DNA of 64,000 nt from Phytophthora colocasiae (taxonomy: Eukaryota; Oomycota; Peronosporomycetes; Peronosporales; Peronosporaceae): positions 186,001 through 250,000 of the forward strand of contig JAGKQI010000090.1 of NCBI GenBank assembly GCA_018806915.1, in the 5' to 3' direction. Of the stretch, positions 30,374-40,702 are shown in pieces. Under the pieces are notes generated by a model, which was given only the letters and a program-made list of their open reading frames with translations, made no database searches and was not told the DNA's origin. Made by a program: the position numbers and the translations under genes. Every line of letters starts with the position of its first letter. Positions within the stretch are counted from its first letter, which is position 1.

Positions 30374-31079
30374 TCATTTGCGGTTTCCCATGCGTTGTTG
30401 GCGCTCTTGTGCAGCAGCTACCAGTCGGTTGAACTCGCTCTTGAAGACGTTGGGGGTGTCAAAAGTTGTCGCAACCACACGTAAATGACTCGGAAGCCGG
30501 GATTTTGAAGTCAGCGGTGCAGCAGTGTTGTTGGCACCTGTCGAGTGCTCAAATACCAGACTCTGCGAGCTCTCTAAGCCAGCATTTTGTATAAACCACT
30601 CGTACCTGTCATTATCAAGTAGTGAGTGATTAGTTGAGATCACTTAAATCCCTTTTACGGATAAATTCACACCAAAGCATGGCTTCACTCTCGTGAACGT
30701 GTGACTCTGGACTGTAAACGAGAATGACACCGTCCGCATCTTTCATCACAGCAGGCCAACACGCTTCATAGCTGTAAGAAGCACACGTGATGAGCTAAAG
30801 CACGATTTTCAAGAACTAATTAGACTGTACTTCTGGTCTCCCGAGACATCCCAGAGCTCAATGTTCACTTTTCCCTTTTCAAGCTCGAGGATCCGCACCC
30901 CAATAGTCGGTTGGTAGCGCTCCTGACTCCCGAGTCGATCCGAGTGCTCAGCTAGAAAGTTTGCAATCTGACACGCATCGAAAACGCATAAGACCCAGGC
31001 AGAACATGATCAAGTGTGAACATACCGTGGACTTGCCAGCCTCCTTGGGTCCAACGATAAGGATCTTGAGCGGCGCCAT
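30374..31079 (-). CDS. IFT22: IFT22/RABL5-like small GTPase, copy 3 (four exons)
   Basis: ATG at 31079-31077, stop at 30376-30374. The exon structure matches copy 2, with slightly shorter first and third introns; splice sites GTATGTT...CAG, GTACAGT...ACAG and GTGTGA...CAG are all kept. The P-loop and the YEACWPAVMKDADG region are unchanged. It appears functional. Three near-identical copies of a normally single-copy IFT-B gene occur in 25 kb. Confidence 0.75.
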
Positions 31080-31772
31080 GGACACAAGCCGACGAAACTT
31101 TAAATTGGATTTTATTTTTGTCTACTCAGTCCATTGACAGCATCACTACGGAACGACCAACAACTAACTTAAACATGAAGCTCCCGTGCAATTTTATGCC
31201 GTTGTAGAGTGAGCTTAACTAAGTGCCTTGTCTTCTTCGTCGGAGCTGTTTCTCACAGGTTTGGACAACCATTTTTCTCGTTGTGGTTGGGAGAAGGTAG
31301 TATTGCTTCCTTGTCTTCTTCTTCGACTTTTGGTTGAGTTGAGCAAGAACTGCTTCATTCACGGTATGGAGTCATACACGTAACGCGTTGTAGTGTGAAA
31401 GTCAGTTTGTCAAGGTGACTTTCACTGTTGTGGCCCACAACTTGTGGATAGGACATTGATTAGTCACGCTACATGTACCGGTACCATCACTCAGTAAAAG
31501 TTTACAGTAGACGATAATACACGAAGGTGTATGTGTAAATTCGATCCTCGAGCGCAACACTTTCAGAGTAATTTGTTTCTCGAGAGTCCAGCATCTACAC
31601 GTATCTAGCTAAGGTAACGTGTATTTTGCGTGGGAGCTCCGTCAAAATTAGCCAGTGCGCTTGTCATCCCAAGATATTCCATCTGTCCACGATCACTGAT
31701 GGCGTGAGTCTTCTCCCACGCGTCTCTGAGCTGAGCAGTGGGCTGAGCCTCAGAGTCATTTACGAAAAAGTA
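31080..31772. promoter_or_regulatory. Shared upstream region of IFT22 copy 3 and a divergent subfamily A gene
   Basis: 31080-31629 is the arm spacer (TACATGTA at 31470-31477). 31630-31772 resembles the region just upstream of the gene at 7879: TGATGGCGTGAGT, TCTCCCACG and CATTTACGAAAAAG before the ATG. This side probably preserves the original arrangement that was lost in the left arm. Confidence 0.5.
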
Positions 31773-31870
31773 ATGACATCGGATCTAGACTTTCTCGACG
31801 AGGTGTCTGCCTTCCTGGCACAGGAGACTATTGCCGGTCGTGAGTCCTTGGAAGACGAGTTACATCAACG
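31773..31870 (+). pseudogene. N-terminal fragment of a subfamily A bZIP/START-like gene
   Basis: ATG 31773 starts MTSDLDFLDEVSAFLAQE and SLEDELHQR, the family N-terminus. At about 31870 it runs into Copia sequence, and an unrelated frame ends at 31958. Nothing recognisable of the rest of this gene was found beyond the Copia element, so the interruption came with a deletion. Confidence 0.65.
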
Positions 31871-31989
31871 TCCTGACGAACAGAAATTGGAATTCGTGCA
31901 ACATGGAGTGCATTACTGGCTGAACACTGAAGAATTTGGTGGGTATCAGCAGCAGTAATTGCGTCTTCAGTAAGTGCGGATGCGAATCC

Positions 31990-33199
31990 TCTTATGCGTT
32001 GGCATGAAAGGTTTGCTCATCTCAATGAGGCAGCTTTGAAGTTCATGATGAGAAACCAGACAGTGAATGGGATGAATATCTCACACGAACATTTGAAGAC
32101 CAAATTGAATTGTCTGAGCTGCATGGCTGGAAAACAGCGTAGGAAATCGTACAAGAACCCTGGAGATAAGCGAACGAAACACAATTTCGAGCGAATTATG
32201 TCAGATGTCTGTGATATTCGCAGGTATGTCTCTGTTAGTGGTTCGACTCGGTATTTCCAGTTGATACTTGACGAAGGCTCACGTCACAAGTGGTGTTACC
32301 CGCTAAGTCACAAAAGTGAAGCTGCAGGTAATGTCAAGCAATTGCTGACTGAATTGTTAGCGCAAGGGAAGCGAATTCACCGATTCACGAGTGATGGAGG
32401 CGGCGAGTATGTGAATGCAGTACTGAAGAACTTCCTTTTGGAAAAGGGAATTCAGTTCATGCCTACGCACGCATATACTCCGGAAGAGAACTGTTTGGTG
32501 GAGAAACTGAATGATGTTCTCGTTAACAAGATGAGAGCTGTCATGTATGCGGCAAACTTACCGATGAAGCTCTGGCCCGAAGTCATACAATACGTTGTGG
32601 AAGTGGACAATGTGAGTCCCACCAAAGCGTTGGATGGCATGACGCCGGTGGAGAAATTAACTGGTGTGAAGCCGGATATGAAGCAGTTAAAAGTTTGTGG
32701 TTGTGTCGGGTTTGTTCACGTACCGAAAGAGAAGCGGCAGAGTAAATTATCAGCTAAGGCTGAACCTGCTCTATTTCTTGGATATCCACGGTCAAAACAC
32801 GGATACCGGTTGCTACACTTGAGGACTGGCAAGATGACCGAAGTACGAGACGTACAATTCCGCGAGGACATCACGGTTGATGGTACATATGTGAATGCGC
32901 TCCTGGTGGGGCGACAGCACTACTATGCCCAAATACCATTTGTCCCGTTGCCAGTAACTTACGTAGCGGACCGGGTCACACGTGATAAAGCGAATAGTGT
33001 CGTAGCCAAAGCAGTTGCTGAGCCAAATAACAAGTTGCAAAGAAAGCAAAAGAAGTTAGGCAAAAGCACAGCTGGCACAGATACAATTTCGGTCACACGT
33101 GATAAAGCGAATAGTGTCGTAGCCAAAGCAGTTGCTGATCGATATATGCCGTTTGCGAGATACAGAGATGATTGCCTGGATCCAGTAATACTACCATAG
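31990..33199 (+). pseudogene. Copia GAG-pre-integrase and integrase
   Basis: RWHERFAHLNEAALKFM begins the GAG-pre-integrase zinc-binding region, with CLSCMAGKQ as its Cys pair. The integrase core follows with D in LILDEGSRHKW, D in FTSDGGGEYVN and E in TPEENCLVEKLND, the DDE set. C-terminally, ALFLGYPRSKHGYRLL is the usual Copia post-integrase motif. The frame then enters linker sequence that contains a direct duplication of about 46 bp (32984 and 33090), crosses the inversion junction at about 33139 and stops at 33199. Confidence 0.8.
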
Positions 33200-34233
33200 A
33201 AAGTAAATGGTGTACTCGTCCAAGATCTTTGAGTGCAAATTTTGCTGCTAATTCGTCGATACATTGATCAATGTCTGCTGTCTTTCCCGCAAAAACCAGA
33301 TCATCAACGTACACCGTAATGTAGACAACTTTGCCTCCACGATGTCTCTGATAAAGCCCCACATCAAAAGCACATCTCTTGAGTCCAAGTTGTAACAGGT
33401 ACTTGTGCAGCGTATAGTACCACAAGCGCGATGCCTGTTTGAGGCCATAAATTCCTTTCAACAGCAAACAAACTCGGCCACTCCCATCATCAAAGTACTT
33501 CGATTGTTCCATGTAGATAGTGAATCGCATGAGCTCCGAATTCAAAAACGCTGTCACAAAACCAACGTGCTTGCAGTCCAGTGACAGTAAAAGAGCAAGT
33601 AGCAGTATCATCCTCACAGTCTCCATTCGAACCACCGGTGAGTAAGTTTTGCCATAGTCCACACCTTTCTTTTGCTTGCAGCCACGCACTGCCAGCCGCG
33701 CTTTCAGACGGTCAGCACGACCTCTCTCATCACGCTTCACTCTCAAAACCCAGATTGAGGTCAATATATTCACTAACATTCCGTCTTCCGGCTTCGGTCG
33801 CTCCACGAGCTTCCACGTGCCATTGAGCATGTGAGCATCGAACTCTTTCTGCATTGCTTCCATCCATTTGTCCTTGAGATTTGAACTCAAAGCCTCCTCA
33901 ACACTGGATGGATTTCCATGCAATTGGTCCATTGTTTGTGCCATCACGTAGTCGTTCATGCGTACGTTGGGCTTCTTTTTTCTTGACGAGCGTCTTGGAG
34001 CTCTTGGTAGTGCTGTTTCAATAGGTGCAGGTGTAGGTGCTGGCGGCTTTTCTTCTTCACTGTCCACATCCTCTTCATTCGCCTCACCATTTACCTCACC
34101 ATCAGCTCCCACCGAAACAACATCATCCAAGGTTCCAAATGCCTCTGTCGAAGCTGCCACCGTAATTGTATCTGTGCCAGCTGTGCTTTTGCCAAACTTC
34201 TTTTGCTTTCTTTGCAACTTGTTATTTGGCTCG
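33139..34233 (-). pseudogene. Copia reverse transcriptase block, inverted
   Basis: The minus-strand frame from 34217 contains an acidic Pro-rich linker, then RT: MEAMQKEFDAHMLNGTWKLV, KARLAVRGCKQKKGVDYG, KGIYGLKQASRLWY and the catalytic YVDD (in ITVYVDDLVFAG), ending AYIDQ. In an intact Copia this lies in the same strand as integrase, just before LLERFGMTNAKSVGSP, which is found on the plus strand at 34236. The junction linker (GCAAAGAAAGCAAAAGAAG) occurs at 33037 on the plus strand and again, inverted, at the right edge. Confidence 0.8.
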
Positions 34234-34723
34234 GCTGTTAGAACGCTTTGGCATGACGAACGCTAAATCTGTGGGATCACCTCAAGAGCAAAATGAACCG
34301 ATTACCCCTCTCGAAAGAGATGAAGACAAGATTAATGATCCTAATATCCCGTATCGAGAGCTGGTTGGTGCGTTGAACTACTTGGTGGCAGGCAGTAGGC
34401 CGGACCTGGCATGTGCAGTGCGGCAACTGAGTAAGTACATGAGCTCGTACACGATGGACGACTACAAAAGAGCGATGCGTACTTTACGCTATCTGAAGGG
34501 CACTAGAACCTACGGATTGGTATACAGGTGTGAAGAACCTACTTTACCGTTACGTGTGGACGCGTACTGTGACGCGGATCACGCGAATGACCCGGACACA
34601 AATCGATCGGCCAGTGGGTATATCATACAATAAAATGGAAATGCATTTGTCTACAAGAGCAAGATGCAGACTAAAGTGACTACAGCGACGTGTAGCTCGG
34701 AGTTGATATCGGCGGATAGCTGC
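34234..34723 (+). pseudogene. Copia RT end and RNase H, first part
   Basis: LLERFGMTNAKSVGSP, PYRELVGALNYLV, then the RNase H start AYCDADHANDPDTNRS. A TAA at 34631-34633 interrupts the frame in place; coding resumes with VYKSKMQTKVTTATCSSELISADSC, where the E is the second catalytic residue. It is cut after the codon TGC by the Gypsy insertion. Confidence 0.75.
34720..34723 (+). repeat. Target site duplication CTGC (left)
   Basis: The same four bases follow the last Gypsy LTR at 57596-57599. Removing the array with one copy restores the Copia RNase H frame (ADSC then VEDLLW). Confidence 0.85.
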
Positions 34724-36421
34724 TGTGGTAAAGCACATCTCGATTTTTCGTACTTACTCGAGAAATACATGGGATTAGTATGGTGGACCGATGGCTGCTT
34801 CCGATCGCTTTGGACGACGCTAGTTCAGTGAGATTTTGCTTGATCCAGTGCTGTAAACCCATGATCACTGCAGATATGGGTGGATATTTCTCGATCACGC
34901 TTCGAGTGTATACTGTATACTCAGTCCAAGCCAAAGTGTGATCTGCTGATGATCACCGTCGATAGATATTCTTGAGGTCGAAAGACTGTGATCCTCGATG
35001 GAGAGGTACACGTGACACCCCAGGAGTGAAGATCACCGAGGATCCAGTCGATTCGGCAGTCATGAGGAGGAGACCAACTAGGATTGCTGACGATCTTGAG
35101 TTTAAGTGTGATCCACGGAGGCAGTCATGTTTAAGCGATAGGCTGTGGGGTGGAGTTCACGTCAGTGAAGATCATCAGCTCGAACTAAGTGTAATTAGCC
35201 GACGCGATGTGAAGATCGGCGAAGATTGACTGAGAATGGTGAACGGAGACCGGTGATCTTACATTATGCCTCTAAGAGCAAGGATCGATGCTCGCTAACT
35301 GTGGCACGGGTTCGCGAGCGGATATCACGGTTAATCAAGTGTAATCGGTGGCAGTGGAGTGGTGATTGACAATAATCAAGTCATATCGAGTGGCAAGAAG
35401 GAAGGAGCAAGGGTGTTGCCACGTGATCGGCTTTGGCATGGTCCTAGGTGGATACGATCTTGGCTCACGGTCCAGCCCGGCGCTCGCGACCCTCCCATTG
35501 GCCTGATCCTGATTCCCTGGAGGACGACCAAGCGGGATCACGCGCGATCAAGTCCCGATCAGGCAGCGATCAAGTCCCGATCAAGTGCGAGATCAAGTCC
35601 CGATTAAGTGCGAGATCAAGTCCCGGTTAAGTACGAGATCAAGCTTCGGTTAAGTACGAGATCAAGCTTCGGTTAAGTACGGAATCGGCTCAAGATCAGG
35701 GTTAGGGAACCAAGCTAGGGATCAGCTATGTAGCCAGTGTCATGTGATCGTAGGATAGTAAATCAGGATGGGATTAGTAGGCATAGGAATAACCATAAAC
35801 AGACTCGAATTTGCCCTGAACCACTCAAGTGTCTTCGCTACGCCTGGAACCGGGAACTACATTGGCCCTACAAGCGTCAGGAAGGTAAGGATACGTGACC
35901 TAGTATAGCGGTTAAGTCTGGATAATATATTGGCCAGCTTTGCCCTATCTAGTGAACTATCCTTTAAGTGCATACATCGGATCGGAAGGAATTGGTTGTT
36001 TAGCCTAAGGATCCCGTCGAATCTCGCCCTCAAGACCCCCGCTATCGGAAGCGGAAAACAACGAAAGGAAGGGACTGAATCCCGAACATTGGACTCATTG
36101 GAAGACCTGGATCAAGAACCAGGCACCCGGATCAAGGCTCGAGAACTCGCCTACGACCGGGATCAAGTACCCCGAGGTGGAGTGAAGAACTTCCACGCCG
36201 CCTCAAACCCCTGCGTCACCCAAGACCTTCTTCTCGTCCCAAGACATCTTCAGAAGTTACCTGGAAGAGCGTAACCCGCCTACCGACGGGTACACAAGGT
36301 GAACACTACACGCAACAAGATCACGGATCATCGGGGGACCCCCTCCGTTAGTCGGTGTCTGGGCGCAAGTGGCGATCGCGATCGGCCTCAACCAGATTTT
36401 GGCCAGATCCGCTTCACCACA
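34724..36421 (+). repeat. Gypsy LTR 1 (1698 bp)
   Basis: Starts TGTGGTAAAG and ends CTTCACCACA, so its ends are inverted repeats matching at 9 of 10 positions in TG...CA form. It contains 23-bp tandem repeats at about 35546-35686. It differs from LTR 2 and LTR 3 at several shared sites, for example TACTGTATAC against TAATGTATAC. Confidence 0.9.
35546..35686 (+). repeat. 23-bp tandem repeats in LTR 1
   Basis: Units of the form CGAGATCAAGTCCCGATTAAGTG and variants ending CTTCGGTTAAGTA, about six units. The corresponding arrays are 46110-46297 (two extra units) and 56717-56858. Confidence 0.8.
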
Positions 36422-38747
36422 ATGGTGCGCGTGCCCGGATCTTCTGGTGACTTCGGATATCACCGTGAGTCCCAAGAAGATGTCAAGATTAAAGAAGAAC
36501 AAGGGGAAGAAGTGCCTACGAATGTTGGATCGACGGAGGCACCGCTGAAAACGGAAAGATCCACAGATCAGCAGAGTTCTGGGAGGATCTCTACTGACAG
36601 GCACGAGGCAGACCTGGATCGCAAACCAGATCTCGAAGAAAAACCTCGAATTCCTTCCAAGGCCCCTTCGAGGGCCATTGCGGATCTCGATGAGAATCGA
36701 GATCCGCACACGAGCGATAAGGAATCAGCAAAGCTGAAACCTAATCTGCTCACCAAGTCCACTGTTGCCTCAAGATCGACCAAGAAAAAGAAGATCAAGA
36801 GCACCCGGACGAAATTGAAAGCTCCAGACTCAGAGCCAGAAGATGTGATCAACCCAGGATCGACGATCACCAAGGACGCGATCGAGCAGGCCTACTACAG
36901 GAAGATGCTAAGCGAGACCTTGCTTAACGATCCCGTTCTTACTATCATACAAGTCCGCCAGATCGGTAACCTCACCGGCCCGGTGTCGAAGCCCCGGACT
37001 AGCTCGGACCGCCTGAACGCGGTGAAGATTCTACTTGATCTGCTCCAAGAGGCTGGTTTAGTGGCTGGAGAATTCGACCCCAACTCTCTATTTGACCTGG
37101 AATTGGAAGCGATTCAATCTGCAATCCATGATCTATTCAACTCTCTCAAAGTCTTAGTCGGCGAACGCCCACTGACGCCCGATCCAGGCTATCAGACTGG
37201 ATCGTCATGCTACGCGTCAGCGACCTCGGAACCAGATTCCGACAGCCCGAGAAAGCTGCAACGCATGTCGCTGGGCCCCTCCGGTGTCAAATTCCTGAAA
37301 TCGCGTATGAAGAAACAAGATACACGATCGGTGGGCACGAAACTGGAGGCTAAGACACCTGATCAGCAAGAAAATCGCCGAATCCGGACAGACCAGACCG
37401 CGCCAACGACTAATTCCACTGGATCGAGCAACAAGTTGGACGACTACTTCCAAATGGCGATGGATCGTTTCTTAAAAGAACGGAGCCTCGCAACACCCCA
37501 ATCGCCGATCAAAGGGGAGTTGGATGTGGAAATGGAGTCCGTTACGGCCTCGGATCCGGATGCATGGGAATACGATCCGGACGATCTGGGCATACCAAGT
37601 TCCGGTGGACAGGTGTCGAGCCGAGCAACGATCGCATCCGCGGCGATCGGTCAAGGAGGATCGTCGATGATCCAGCGGGTCCGGATCTCAGCGATCTCGG
37701 ATCTGAAAGATTTTGCGGGTAAAGATCTAGACGAAGATCGCGCTCGGGCCTGGATCAGTAAGGTCAAGTCAGCGTTCCAGCGCGATCAGGCTACGGAAGA
37801 AGAGAAATGCCTCACGTTTGCAGATCTGATGGTGGGACCGGCAAAGAACTGGTACAGGCAGCTCAGTCGAACGACGAAAACCAAGTGGGCGGATCTGTTG
37901 GACAGTTTCCAGACCCAATATTGTGGGCTGGGTATGTCGGTCGCGTGGCAATACTATCACGCTCGCAAGCGATCGGAAGAAACTCCTCTCGATTATCTCT
38001 ACCGGCTCAACGTGGCGGCTTTACGTGCTAGACTAAAGATCAAGGATGGGAACCCCAAGGCCCGCCGGGAACATGTAGACCACTACATCGAGACATTGGG
38101 AGATCCGGAGTTAGCTGATCGGCTGACCCTACTCCGGCTGAGCGACGTCGATGAACTGGAGGAAGTACTTCGCGCCCGGGAACGGGCGAAAAGCAGACAG
38201 CGTAAATCTGCGTTCGGATCGAAGTACAGACAAAAGGCACCGGCCAGCGCCCCGGCAGCACCCACCCGAGCGGTGGTGCGGGCGATCCAAACCCAAGATC
38301 CGAGCTCGGAATCGGAAGAAATATCCGGATCGGACGGATCCGATTCTGAAGGTGATCTCCGGAGGATATATCTTGCCGCGTCAGAATACAAGCCGATCGG
38401 TACTGGGGTGTCCCCACCAACAGGATCAGCCGCGATCGCACACGAACTCGCAAGATCGAGGCAGGATCACGGATCACAGGGGATCAGATCACGATCGAGG
38501 TCGCTGTTCGCATTGTGGATCGCGGAAGCACACGGATCTGGACTGCTGGAGACGTTTAACCTGTGACAAATGCGGAAAGAGGGGCCACCCAACGGATCGC
38601 TGCTTATATACATGCCGTGGTTGCGGGGAGATCCATGAAGCTGGAGAATGCCCCATGGAAGAATTTTACAACCAGATTCGCAAGTGGTACGATCCGACCC
38701 GACACGCCGGATTGTTCCCCGAGAAGGTGGAAAAGATGTTAAACTAG
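36422..38747 (+). CDS. Gypsy Gag, copy A (capsid intact, frame break before nucleocapsid)
   Basis: ATG 36422 is the first codon after the LTR; the open frame extends upstream only through a GTG. The frame runs 714 codons to TGA at 38564. The N-terminal 420 residues are charged and low-complexity. The retrotransposon Gag core is at about residues 430-590 (ARAWISKVKSAF, NWYRQLSRTTKTKWADLLDSF, ETPLDYLYRLN). The nucleocapsid lies one frame over, ending at TAG 38747, with three zinc knuckles (CSHCGSRKHTDLDC, CDKCGKRGHPTDRC, CRGCGEIHEAGEC). The change occurs between about 38450 and 38500 and is shared with copy B. Confidence 0.8.
36423..36441 (+). other. Candidate Gypsy primer binding site
   Basis: TGGTGCGCGTGCCCGGATC starts one base after the LTR. 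TGG would pair with the CCA end of a tRNA, and the complement reads like an acceptor stem plus T-stem. It overlaps the Gag start codon at 36422. The same sequence follows LTR 2 (47034). Which tRNA is involved was not determined. Confidence 0.5.
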
Positions 38748-40702
38748 GACGCTCGCCGGTTTGGAAACCGGTACGACCCGAGCGTTCTGAGTACTGCATC
38801 TATGCATATGTGAACAAGAAATCGAGAGATCAAGATAGGGAGAATTCGGATCTGCGCGGTAATACATGTAAGTTGCATTCGTATACTGCTAAGATCGCGA
38901 GTCTTCCCCGGGTCGATGAATTCTCGCGATCTGGTGCGGAAGCGGCTCTGAATCTCAAGGAAGGAGAATCCAGGGGGTATTGGAAATACCACGCACCAGG
39001 AAAATGGTTCCGCCAAGCCAAGATCTCAGGCAAGATCAATCATGAAAGAGCGATCTTGCTCCTGGACACTGGCGCCGAGGTATCCATCTTGGATACCGCC
39101 TTTGCTCGTAAGGTTGGGTGCCAATTTGACACTAGTCAGAGACAGGAATGTGTTGGGATCGGTGATAATGTGTACACCACCGAGGGAAGAACGAGGGTCA
39201 AGATCACGCTCGCGGGATACTTGGTCTACTTTTTCGACATCTGGATCGGGGATCTATCCGGACAAGATGCGATCCTGGGTATGGATTTCATGATTCCGGC
39301 TGGGGTCCGGATGGACCTAGCGAAGGGATCGATGTGCTTACCTAATGAAGTGGGGATCCCACTTAGTGGTCGCAAGAGATTATACGGGGAGAAGGTAAGA
39401 TCGGTAAAATTGGAGGAAGATCTACATATCCCAGTTGGGGCATCCGAAGAGACCGCGTCGAGAGTGAAATTATCGGCTACGGAGAAATTGTGGGTGACCA
39501 GAGGCGACCGATGGGTACCTACTGTGGTAGATGGACCCGGTCGAACTCGGTACTTAGTGATCACGAATTTGAGCGAGAAGATTTTACGATTGGATCACAG
39601 ATTACATGTCGGAATGGTACTTGATCAAGAAAAAGTGCCCCGATCACCCGGGTTTGTGTCGGTCGGATCCCGGCGCTACATGGAATGGCAGAATCTAGCT
39701 CTAGAAGCGACTGTGGACGCAAGACCGGAACCTCAAGAATCCGTGGAGATCCCCTTGCCGTCGGTCGAACGGCCAACTTACGTTACGCCGCGATCTATAC
39801 TCCGTCGAGGTAGGACGGCCAAGACCGATCTTAATCCTGCACCGATATCGACATTGGAATCTCGATCACCATCAACCGACGCAGCCGAAGTCAAGGTCAC
39901 TTTCCTCGAACCCAAACAGGATCCCATGGACACCCCAACGATTACGATCAGTTCCGACAAGACCACGAGTGGCGAAGCTGGGGGCGGTGAGACTGAGACG
40001 AATGAGAGCTTGCCAGATCAGGCCCCAGATCGAACAGATCGGACATGCGAAGAAGAGATCGAGGTAAAAACAGAAAAACCAGATTTTCAAATCGAGATCA
40101 AACATGTATCCGACGCTGACGCCGGCCCCACGGTTGAGGACGCCCCGATCCTGACGGCCAAGGACGATAGACTTCGTGATCAATCAACGGATGAACCGGA
40201 TCCGACATCTCTTGAAGGGATCGAGAACGCCGATCAGACCCACTTACACGAAAGTGGCGATTTTTCGGCCGAAGATCTAGCCGATAATCTCGCAGTAGTA
40301 CCAGAGATCCAGATCTCCACTACTGAAGAAGTCAGGATTGAAGATCTACAAGTAGGAAATCCGGGATCGGCTACCCCGGAGGAGGTCGAGAAACTTCGGC
40401 AGATTATTTGGAAGAAGCGACATCTCCTGATCGGGAAAGGAAACGCACTTCCTCCGGCGGCTAAGGGCGTCATTTGTGATATCGACGTGGGGGATGCAAA
40501 GCCGATTGCACAACGAGTCCGAAAGGTGGCGCCACAGTTCCGCGAGAAAGTATCGGATCTCATCAAAGATCTCCTAGCTGCCAAGATCATTCGGCCATCG
40601 ACCTCGCCATGGGCATCTCCGATCGTGGTGATCATCAAGAAGAACGGTGTAGACATCCGACTGTGCATCGATTATCGGCTGGTGACGGTCTCACAAGGCT
40701 GA
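38648..40702 (+). CDS. Gypsy protease and N-terminal reverse transcriptase, copy A
   Basis: 684 codons, in the -1 frame relative to nucleocapsid and overlapping its end by 100 bp, the usual layout for Gag-Pol frameshifting. The protease has the catalytic LLLDTGAEVSILD at about residue 136 and the hydrophobic AILGMDFM. A long acidic, Thr/Ser-rich linker (residues about 350-560) precedes RT. RT begins with VAPQFREKVSDLIKDLL and reaches LCIDYR, then stops at TGA 40700. RT resumes at once in another frame (LTRLMIYPMPLI). Copy B has the identical break. Confidence 0.85.
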   Translation: MPHGRILQPDSQVVRSDPTRRIVPREGGKDVKLGRSPVWKPVRPERSEYCIYAYVNKKSRDQDRENSDLRGNTCKLHSYTAKIASLPRVDEFSRSGAEAALNLKEGESRGYWKYHAPGKWFRQAKISGKINHERAILLLDTGAEVSILDTAFARKVGCQFDTSQRQECVGIGDNVYTTEGRTRVKITLAGYLVYFFDIWIGDLSGQDAILGMDFMIPAGVRMDLAKGSMCLPNEVGIPLSGRKRLYGEKVRSVKLEEDLHIPVGASEETASRVKLSATEKLWVTRGDRWVPTVVDGPGRTRYLVITNLSEKILRLDHRLHVGMVLDQEKVPRSPGFVSVGSRRYMEWQNLALEATVDARPEPQESVEIPLPSVERPTYVTPRSILRRGRTAKTDLNPAPISTLESRSPSTDAAEVKVTFLEPKQDPMDTPTITISSDKTTSGEAGGGETETNESLPDQAPDRTDRTCEEEIEVKTEKPDFQIEIKHVSDADAGPTVEDAPILTAKDDRLRDQSTDEPDPTSLEGIENADQTHLHESGDFSAEDLADNLAVVPEIQISTTEEVRIEDLQVGNPGSATPEEVEKLRQIIWKKRHLLIGKGNALPPAAKGVICDIDVGDAKPIAQRVRKVAPQFREKVSDLIKDLLAAKIIRPSTSPWASPIVVIIKKNGVDIRLCIDYRLVTVSQG

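Larger units (their letters stand above)
28192..31629 (-). repeat. Right arm of large inverted duplication
   Basis: Reverse complement of 13718 to about 17130, near identity, with the missing terminal piece found inverted at 27828-27950. Small indels (for example in the first IFT22 intron) and scattered substitutions show the arms are not freshly copied. Confidence 0.85.

Noticed and set aside
35546..35686. Regular 23-bp repeats looked at as a CRISPR-like array
   Set aside because: Units are contiguous without spacers, lie in an LTR of a eukaryotic retrotransposon and vary in number between LTRs.
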